From: Chara braunii
Lineage: Eukaryota; Streptophyta; Charophyceae; Charales; Characeae
Direction: 5' to 3'
DNA length: 26,076 nt
NCBI GenBank assembly: GCA_003427395.1
Contig: BFEA01000302.1
Span: 479,213 to 505,288, forward strand
Positions within the stretch are counted from its first letter, which is position 1; each line of letters opens with the position of its first letter. Made by a program: the position numbers and the translations under genes. Shown here piece after piece: positions 22,501 to 26,076 of this stretch. The notes beneath the pieces were generated by a model. It worked only from the letters and a program-made list of their open reading frames with translations, made no database searches and had not been told where the DNA came from.

Positions 22501-24836
22501 TTAATTGTAGGCGTCAATTCTCATGGGAGTTGAAGTAGCAATCTCTTGCACTGGTTGCATGCTACGCCGTCTTGTCCAAGGCCCTAGTCAATTGCACCTG
22601 TTTCAAGATGTTATTTGTTTTTGTTTCTTCGTTTCGTTTTGTTCCCGGAGTTGTACGTGTAGGAAATCAAAGTCTCCAATTTGATTACTGACTCTAAGTT
22701 CTGGTGTTACTCTCCCCTTCCGTCATGTGTCGTGCGTTGAAGATAGAGTTCGATTTTGAAAAACACGGCCTAAAAATGTTAGTTTGGCGTTGTATATGTT
22801 GTGTTCGATTTGCATTTGTCCGACTTTCGCTTATGGCGTCGTCCCGTTTTCCTGATTTTTTGCAGAGAGCTGAACATTCCTGTTGACAAGGTCCCAGATA
22901 GAATCACGCGGGAGCTTTACGATGTGATCAATGGATGGCGATTCAAGGATGGGTATCATCACAAGACCGTGTCCTTGAAGACGATTGTAAGTATGTGGAT
23001 GATTGTATTGCCGGCTGCACCATGGTTTCATGCATCGTTAACGAAATCAGTACTCTGACGGTGAAGCGAGAAGTAGAAGTTGGTGACTTCGCGTCTGTTG
23101 AAAATTTTCTGGAAAGATGGCTGAAAAATCATTGTCAAACACGGCTATCTTCTCTTTTTGGTCGGCGGCCGGTCAAATACAAAGGCATTTAGGGCCCAAA
23201 TTTCCCGCTGCCAGTTGTCTGGCGGTGAAGCCAGGACAAGTAGAAGTGTGGCCACTTCACGGCGTTTGAGTGTTTGGTGTAGTCGATACGCAGTCGCTGG
23301 TGTAGATAATATGTCAGGTGTCCTGTGCTCCCGAAAATTTTGCATGCCCCGCTCTTGCTGCTGGTTTGTATACACACTACTGTTTTCACCCGAAAAAACG
23401 CCCTGTCGTTATGTCTGTATCTGGTACAACTTCAGTCCAGATACGGCAATAATTACCGCGCGGTCTATTCAGGTGAAGACGGTAGTTTTACTGGTAACGT
23501 GCCTATTCACGGCAAGCTATGTAGTGCTCTTCGTTACACAGTTTGTGGAAGAACAGAACTGGTGCTGGGTGTCTGATGCATTGGGTGCGCACTGTTGTTG
23601 GTGATGTGTTTGCAGGACGCAAAAATGATCGAACCAACTCTAGACGAGTTGCAGAAATTCAACAAACCGCGAGCAGATGACGATGGAGACGATGAACTGG
23701 CCAGTATCCTCTCTTTCGAATCGTTGCGGGATCAGCTGAATTCCAACGTCCCCCGCCCTCCCCTACCCCTCCCCCAACCCCCCCGCCCCCCCCGGCGCCC
23801 CCCTGCGTCCCGTAGTCCTTCCATCCGTTGAAGCAAAAACGTCTGAGTTGGGTAGCAACACTTGTCGACCAGGGAAAGATTCTCGCTTGGGAAATCTGGG
23901 CTATCAAGAGGACCAAGTATTTTAATCTGATTATTTCCTCACTTTGACACACCGCGTTATCAATAGGACTATCTATTGCAATTTTGTAAGACGATAAGGA
24001 AATGCGGAAAGCAGTGCCTCACTCGAAGGAAATGTGGTTAGCTGTCCCCTTACCTGATCGGCATAGAGACTATTGAGAATGAGTAGATTGCACCAGTTGC
24101 CGGGAACGGAGTCGCCGCTCTCCTTGTGGTAGAGGCTTCAGGGTCACCAGTGCTTCAGTGTCAGTGTGTAGGGGTTACGAGTCATTTAATCTTATCGAGG
24201 GGTTTCTTGTGTGCCCTGCACGGCAGCCCACCCGTGTCTCAGTGTCAATGTATAGGGGTTACGAGTCGGCCAATCTTATCGAGGGGTTTCTTGTGTGCCC
24301 TGCACGGCAGCCTATCTTGCGAAGGACATGGTGTTTCTTATCAGAACAGGCGCAAGACGGCAGCCTATCCTGGAAGGACATGGTGTGTCTTATCAGAACA
24401 GGCGCAAGAAATCGTGAGCAGGTCAATGAGTGAGGCCTTTCTTTTTTTCGTTGAAAAACTCTGTACTTATGTCATATGCTCAGTTGATGTCGCTCTCTTA
24501 CACAGTCAGCGATCTGCAGCTCGACGTTGTTTTCATAGTTGCGACTAACTTCCCCCGCTAGTATCTGGTCTGCGACACGCACGCACTGCAGGGGGTGCAT
24601 AGAATGGAATTCTATCTTTGTTCGTCCTCTATGCTATTGCTTGTCTTCTTGGAAGTATTTTGTCCTTGACCGCGATCGCAGGGATGATTCCAATGACGTC
24701 GTCAAAAAAGAAGGCCGCGTTTGCGAAGGGCGACAAGGTGGTGGTTTTGTCCGGAGATCTGAAAAATTTGAAGGGAGTGGTGGAGAGGGTGGATGAAGAA
24801 ATGGTCACGGTCCTCCCGGTTCATAAAGACTTGAAG
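13143..24836 (+). CDS. SPT5: Transcription elongation factor SPT5 homologue, 5' part (nine exons; 3' end outside the window)
   Basis: SPT5 pairs with SPT4 as DSIF, which clamps RNA polymerase II in the nucleus and controls pausing and processivity. Nine exons join in phase: 13143-13503, 15333-15571, 17776-17931, 19408-19566, 21347-21436, 22112-22182, 22866-22986, 23616-23703 and 24682-24836, giving 480 codons. Residues 1-120 are acidic with basic clusters, as in SPT5 N-termini. The plant-type ATEVEQQ and LLPSVRDPKLWMV blocks come before residue 200. The NGN domain covers about 191-285, with HEREAVICLMQKW, ALDHLKGFVYVEAEKEAHV and LVPIKEMTDVV. KOW1 covers about 289-335 (GIYKGDLGQ, then KLIPRLDLQAL). 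KOW2 starts at 442 (FAKGDKVVV, GDLKNLKG). The start is set by an in-frame TAA six bases upstream. Plant SPT5 is about 1000 residues, so roughly half is missing beyond the edge. The exon 8 donor is the weakest border. Confidence 0.93.
13150..13320 (+). repeat. GAG/GAA microsatellite coding for polyglutamate
   Basis: Nearly pure purine triplets encode long Glu runs in the SPT5 N-terminus. The tract is likely to vary in length by whole codons between alleles. The opposite strand reads as an open serine- or proline-rich frame, which is only a shadow. Confidence 0.85.
13504..15332 (+). other. SPT5 intron 1 (1829 bp)
   Basis: Borders are gtgaga and gttgcag. Besides the pyrimidine microsatellite it contains a direct repeat of atattttttccactctggg (13883-13905 and 13916-13938, 33-bp spacing) next to a triple gcgggaa-type motif. 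From about 14390 to 15000 the plus strand is strongly purine-rich, so open minus-strand frames there are compositional. No exon is needed in between, because exons 1 and 2 join in phase and in sequence sense. Confidence 0.8.
13545..13632. repeat. Pyrimidine (CTTT/CTCT) microsatellite at the start of intron 1
   Basis: An almost unbroken run of C and T begins about 40 bases after the exon 1 donor. It follows the purine-rich exon 1 on the same strand, so the pre-mRNA carries a GA-rich block and a CU-rich block within about 400 bases of each other. Confidence 0.85.
15333..15571 (+). CDS. SPT5: SPT5 exon 2: acidic linker and start of the NGN domain
   Basis: This encodes residues 121-200. It carries the most plant-like block of the protein, NEATEVEQQGLLPSVRDP followed by KLWMVPCK. 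The acceptor is ttgcag|aag and the donor aag|gtaatc; the exon ends in phase 0. The acidic stretch EELEDIGAELVEED continues the exon 1 composition. Confidence 0.92.
16223..16456. repeat. 114-bp tandem duplication in intron 2
   Basis: Copies begin with ttggtgaaaatgaaagac at 16223 and 16337 and run through ctaccacgggaatggtatta, gagaagctcctgtcggcagg and accgtcaggaaatcttgg. They differ by few substitutions and a small insertion, so the duplication is fairly recent. Confidence 0.9.
16540..16738. repeat. Second duplication in intron 2, spacing 130 bp, nested with the first
   Basis: A block of about 69 bp starting gccaagtctcatgtatcacg occurs at 16540 and 16670. Between the copies, at about 16628-16662, lies a third copy of the head of the 114-bp repeat (gggcgagttggtg, then tgaaagaccattttcagcta). 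The two repeat families are therefore interleaved. Confidence 0.9.
17776..17931 (+). CDS. SPT5: SPT5 exon 3: central NGN domain
   Basis: This encodes residues 201-252, exactly 52 codons in phase 0 at both ends. It holds QNHEREAVICLMQKW and then ALDHLKGFVYVEAEKEAHV. The latter corresponds to the NGN segment (hlkgyiyVEA in plants and animals) that contacts SPT4. The donor is gcg|gtatgt. Confidence 0.93.
17946..18240. repeat. Diverged tandem array in intron 3
   Basis: The phrase ccttctc..gg(g)ccact(t/c)cggcctat recurs at about 17946, 18028 and 18146. Between copies are variants of tctctctcgtgtttcactct and gtggctactttgc. Spacings of 82 and 118 bp show unit-length change. Open frames across it are rich in Leu, Ser, Phe and Cys and reflect composition only. 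Confidence 0.75.
18656..18762. mobile_element. 107-bp hairpin MITE, copy 1 (intron 3)
   Basis: Two 47-bp arms (18656-18702 and 18716-18762) are inverted repeats with 8 mismatches by eye, around a 13-bp loop. The ends read accgtcttc and gaagacggt. The same element recurs at 23378-23484 in intron 7. A TA dinucleotide precedes the left ccgtcttc end; on the right the matching position reads TG. A non-autonomous Tc1/mariner-type origin would fit TA targets, but the superfamily is inferred. Confidence 0.8.
18890..19205. repeat. Tandem family with gccaagtggatgtg core in intron 3
   Basis: The core (g)gagccaagtggatgtg occurs at about 18896, 18976, 19076 and 19145, followed in three copies by tctggacacgtggtcggg. 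The blocks gtggtgat(c/t)gagggccggtg and gatgaaaatggtaatct each appear twice. The copies are mosaics, which points to repeated unequal exchange or slippage. Confidence 0.85.
19245..19390. repeat. 80-bp duplication just upstream of the intron 3 acceptor
   Basis: attgacgtgtgctcattgat begins at 19245 and 19325. Both copies continue through ctttgttttcgtttttg and end in gcgcatctgtct. The second copy ends 17 bases before the acceptor AG at 19406-19407. The branch point and part of the pyrimidine tract may therefore lie in the repeat. Confidence 0.85.
19408..19566 (+). CDS. SPT5: SPT5 exon 4: end of NGN and start of KOW1
   Basis: This encodes residues 253-305, 53 codons in phase 0. VTLVPIKEMTDVVKVEKK closes the NGN domain and is nearly identical to plant SPT5 wording. 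GTWVRVKNGIYKGDLGQ begins KOW1, with the turn glycines and the lysine of the KOW motif in place. The donor is cag|gtgagg. Confidence 0.93.
19567..21346 (+). other. SPT5 intron 4 (1780 bp)
   Basis: Borders are gtgagg and cgtcag. It holds a 24-bp satellite-like run (20161-20277) and, around 20780-21040, GC-rich ggccggccgggcc-type patches alternating with A/T-rich sequence. Otherwise no structure is visible. Open frames on both strands there resemble nothing known. Confidence 0.75.
20161..20277. repeat. 24-bp tandem repeat, nearly five copies
   Basis: Units start at 20161, 20185, 20209, 20233 and 20257 with the pattern attgtatatgttggggtgac or its gcaac variant. The array changes type midway: the first two units carry gcaaccctt and later ones gtgacccct. 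It has no unique spacers, so it is a minisatellite and not a CRISPR array. Confidence 0.9.
21347..21436 (+). CDS. SPT5: SPT5 exon 5: second half of KOW1
   Basis: This encodes residues 306-335, 30 codons in phase 0. IADIDTVKQQATIKLIPR completes the KOW1 beta strands and LDLQALASRLGP matches the family's conserved KLIPR.DLQAL segment. The donor is cct|gtaagt. The last 12 exon bases and the donor are copied three more times downstream in the intron. Confidence 0.92.
21425..21630. repeat. Tandem copies of the exon 5 end and its 5' splice site
   Basis: cgtcttggacctgtaag, which spans the exon 5/intron 5 border, recurs at 21425 (the real border), 21485, 21533 and 21581, with spacings of 60, 48 and 48 bp. 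Each copy is followed by tgtcggaatt and a T-rich tail with ctttattgt. Decoy donors lie at 21497 and 21545 (gtaagc) and 21593 (gttagt). All spacings are multiples of three. Copy 2 differs in the exon-like part (ctttga), which places TGA in the SPT5 frame if any decoy is used. Confidence 0.9.
21437..22111 (+). other. SPT5 intron 5 (675 bp)
   Basis: Borders are gtaagt and gctgcag. The first 190 bases are the tandem copies of the donor region. The rest is T-rich and unremarkable, with several T runs (for example about 21753-21760 and 21799-21807). Confidence 0.85.
22112..22182 (+). CDS. SPT5: SPT5 exon 6: basic linker after KOW1
   Basis: This encodes residues 336-358 and two bases of codon 359. 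DDTKKKRGRPPARFFSIYEA corresponds to the plant KKKAFAPPPRFMNIDEAREL linker. The donor is gccAA|gtgagt, phase 2; exon 7 supplies A to complete AAA (Lys). Confidence 0.9.
22183..22865 (+). other. SPT5 intron 6 (683 bp)
   Basis: Borders are gtgagt and ttgcag. About half of it is the 168-bp duplication. Without the second copy its length would be near 515 bp. Nothing else stands out. Confidence 0.85.
22312..22640. repeat. 168-bp tandem duplication filling half of intron 6
   Basis: Copies start with ctcggagggagggtataatt at 22312 and 22480 and continue through ttgaagtagcaatctcttgc, catgctacgccgtcttgtcc and ccctagtcaattgcacc to a T-rich end with atttgtttttgtttcttc. They differ at only a handful of positions, so this is recent. 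Confidence 0.92.
22866..22986 (+). CDS. SPT5: SPT5 exon 7: linker between KOW1 and KOW2
   Basis: This encodes the last base of codon 359 and residues 360-399. ELNIPVDKVPDRITRELYDV then INGWRFKDGYHHKTVSLKTI match the family's pattern (IGGMLFKDGFLYKKVSTKSI in plants). The donor is att|gtaagt, phase 0. Confidence 0.92.
22987..23615 (+). other. SPT5 intron 7 (629 bp)
   Basis: Borders are gtaagt and tttgcag. It carries the second copy of the 107-bp hairpin MITE. Two gtgaagc-type phrases flank short similar stretches near 23060 and 23223 (gaagtagaagttggtgacttcgcg against caagtagaagtgtggccacttc), which may be a small diverged duplication. Confidence 0.85.
23378..23484. mobile_element. 107-bp hairpin MITE, copy 2 (intron 7)
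   Basis: The ends read TActgttttc and gaagacggTA, arms of 47 and 48 bp fold around a 12-bp loop, and the total length equals copy 1 in intron 3. The stretch cttcagtccagatacggc is shared with that copy, and the right end tcaggtgaagacggta is close to it. The left arm is more mutated. TA on both sides fits a TA target duplication. Confidence 0.8.
23616..23703 (+). CDS. SPT5: SPT5 exon 8: segment before KOW2 (donor uncertain)
   Basis: This encodes residues 400-428 and one base of codon 429. AKMIEPTLDELQKFNKPR matches the plant TPTFDELERFKRP segment, then an acidic run. The chosen donor is A|gtatcc at 23704. A second donor of the same phase, C|gtagtc at 23812, would add 36 codons, including SFESLRDQLNSN and a Pro/Arg-rich run read from a C-rich tract. 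Both join exon 9 in frame. I prefer the shorter form because the C-rich tract looks non-coding. Confidence 0.75.
24155..24315. repeat. 84-bp tandem duplication in intron 8
   Basis: Copies begin tcagtgtcagtgtgtagg (24155) and tcagtgtcaatgtatagg (24239) and share cttatcgaggggtttcttg and tgccctgcacggcagcc. They differ at a few positions. Confidence 0.9.
24305..24410. repeat. 53-bp tandem duplication overlapping the end of the 84-bp repeat
   Basis: cggcagcctatc begins at 24305 and 24358. Both copies run through gaaggacatggtgt and cttatcagaacaggcgcaag. The shared cggcagcc phrase also ends the 84-bp units, so the second duplication seems to have started from the end of the first. Confidence 0.9.
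24682..24836 (+). CDS. SPT5: SPT5 exon 9: start of KOW2 (last exon in the window)
   Basis: This encodes the last two bases of codon 429 and residues 430-480. AFAKGDKVVVLSGDLKNLKG followed by VVERVDEE is a clear KOW2 start; the plant counterpart is HFMKGDAVIV.KGDLKNLKGW. The donor is aag|gtgagt after HKDLK, phase 0. Confidence 0.92.
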
Positions 24837-26076
24837 GTGAGTCGGTCGTTATGGCACATACTTCTCGAGTGTGCGTGTCCAGTCTTTTGTGCAGTATGTG
24901 TTCATTTGTTATGGATTTCGGCTTACAATGCTGTGGATCTTGATCGTGGTGTTTGATTGATTGGGTGTGGCTATCCTCTATGCTTTGTAAGGAGTTTCTT
25001 GTAAGAAAAGTGGCACAGTGATTGGGTTAGCAAGCGTGTTTTCAATGTTCTTTCGATGAAAATGTGTTGGCCCGTTTCGAAATTTTGGTCCCTGCGCAAG
25101 GATGACATGCATAAATCGAGAAATGGTCCGAGTTCAAAATAAATAAAAATAAAAAATTAAAAAGATAAAAATAAAATTTTGGTCCTAAAAAAGACAAGAA
25201 ATGCGTACTGAAAGTTGTGCAATGCTCTTCCGATGAATGAAAACAAGTGGTGGCCCTGTTTTGATTGTTTGCTGCAGTCAGTCGACAAACAAATGCGAGG
25301 TGGAAGTTGTGTGAAGCGGCTCATGCAAGCAGAAAGTGCCCTGAATGAGCTGCGTGAGCGGTTTTGCTGTGGTGGCTTGGCTTTGAAAATGAATCAAGGA
25401 CCGTTGCTGTAGTTACCTGGGCACGGATATGTCCTGGGAGTTGTAGACGAAGAGGGGGATCCCCTGCAATTTGGCGTCTAGGCTGAAGAGGGAGTTGTAG
25501 ACGAAGAGGGGGAGCTCCTGCAGTTTGGCGTCTAGGCTGAAGAGGGAGTTGTAGACGAAGAGGGGGAGCTCCTGCAGTTTGGCGTCTCGGCTGAAGGGCT
25601 GGAAGTGCCACTTGACTTGTTTCGGAGCTGTCCTTTATGTCATGTGTCCCTTGCCGGTGGTGAACTCTCCGTGTGGTTGCTCACCCAGTATTTGGGGACT
25701 CGACTCGGCTGTGAATGTGGTGCCGATTTTCGTTTCGCCCTTCAGGGGATTAGGGTCTAGGCAGAGACCATCTTTGCACTGTGCTACGTGAATATTGTAT
25801 TGGAGCACTGATTTCCTTATGGCTTAAGAAACTGTAAGGAAGAGTGTCCGACTGCGCATTCCTTAAGAGCACCTTCTGCTGCCTTGGGGCCATAGGAAGG
25901 GTTCGAGTCATAAATGCGCTAGATTGAGCATATGTGAGTTGGTAGGCTTCCTCCGCTCACACGAGGCTCCGGTTGAAAAAATGTGTCAATGCGAAGGACG
26001 CTTTATGCATCCTCTTCAGTGGTTGAACTACTTCACAGGGGCGGACAAGACCTCATTGCAGAATTGTGGTGTGTTG
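24837..26076 (+). other. SPT5 intron 9, continuing past the window edge
   Basis: After a strong gtgagt donor no further SPT5 segment (the next should resemble the plant ELCKYF and KVVSGIHEGGTG blocks) is visible in any plus frame to 26076. The intron is thus at least 1240 bp. It contains an A-rich aaataaaa microsatellite at about 25136-25185 and a 54-bp tandem repeat. Confidence 0.7.
25436..25597. repeat. 54-bp tandem repeat, three copies in intron 9
   Basis: gggagttgtagacgaagagg recurs at 25436, 25490 and 25544. Copies 2 and 3 are nearly identical, and copy 1 differs near gatcccctgcaa. The period is a multiple of three, so a minus-strand frame stays open with an 18-residue repeat (LQPRRQTAGAPPLRLQLP). 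That frame has no other support as a gene. Confidence 0.92.

Larger units (their letters stand above)
23704..24681 (+). other. SPT5 intron 8 (978 bp, or 870 bp with the later donor)
   Basis: The acceptor is gatcgcag. It holds a C-rich tract at about 23747-23808 and two adjacent tandem duplications at 24155-24410. No other coding sense is visible, although a small exon missed between exons 8 and 9 cannot be excluded. Confidence 0.7.

Noticed and set aside
25819-25912. tRNA-like string with box A-like tggcttaagaa and box B-like gggttcgagtca
   Set aside because: The T-arm bases on either side of ttcgagt do not pair, and no acceptor or anticodon stem can be drawn.

Overview
The window looks like nuclear DNA of a green-lineage (streptophyte) eukaryote with a large, repeat-rich genome. 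The one gene I can reconstruct is interrupted by introns of about 0.6 to 2.2 kb with GT..AG borders, and its protein carries the plant-type wording of SPT5 around the NGN domain. Long introns filled with diverged tandem repeats would suit a charophyte alga such as Chara, but that organism call is a guess from style, not a match I could run.

Left part (1 to about 12.5 kb): no intact gene. It holds an 87-bp tandem repeat at the left edge, a decayed glycine/glutamine-rich gag-like or ORF1-like reading region on the plus strand (about 4.16-4.80 kb), and directly against it a decayed non-LTR retrotransposon (LINE) on the minus strand (about 4.81-7.11 kb) with recognisable endonuclease and reverse-transcriptase parts. 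A second, different LINE endonuclease remnant follows (about 7.25-7.86 kb). Then come AT-rich unassigned sequence, a striking array of 135-137 bp palindromic units (9.70-10.28 kb), and a 178-bp tandem pair whose copies each match the pol III box A consensus (11.16-11.51 kb).

Right part (12.57 kb to the end): the promoter, 5' leader and first nine coding exons of a transcription elongation factor SPT5 homologue on the plus strand. The exons join in phase to 480 codons: acidic N-terminus, NGN domain (the SPT4/RNA polymerase II contact), KOW1, a basic linker and the start of KOW2. The remaining KOW domains and C-terminal repeat region lie beyond the window. A TATATAA box lies 574 bp upstream of the start codon, and the stretch between them has only one ATG, which opens a 47-codon upstream ORF.

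The introns hold most of the unusual structure. There are two copies of one 107-bp hairpin MITE (introns 3 and 7), a tandem amplification of exon 5's own 5' splice site, and many local duplications of 24, 53, 54, 80, 84, 114, 130 and 168 bp. I found no rRNA, no convincing tRNA, no CRISPR array and no second protein-coding gene.
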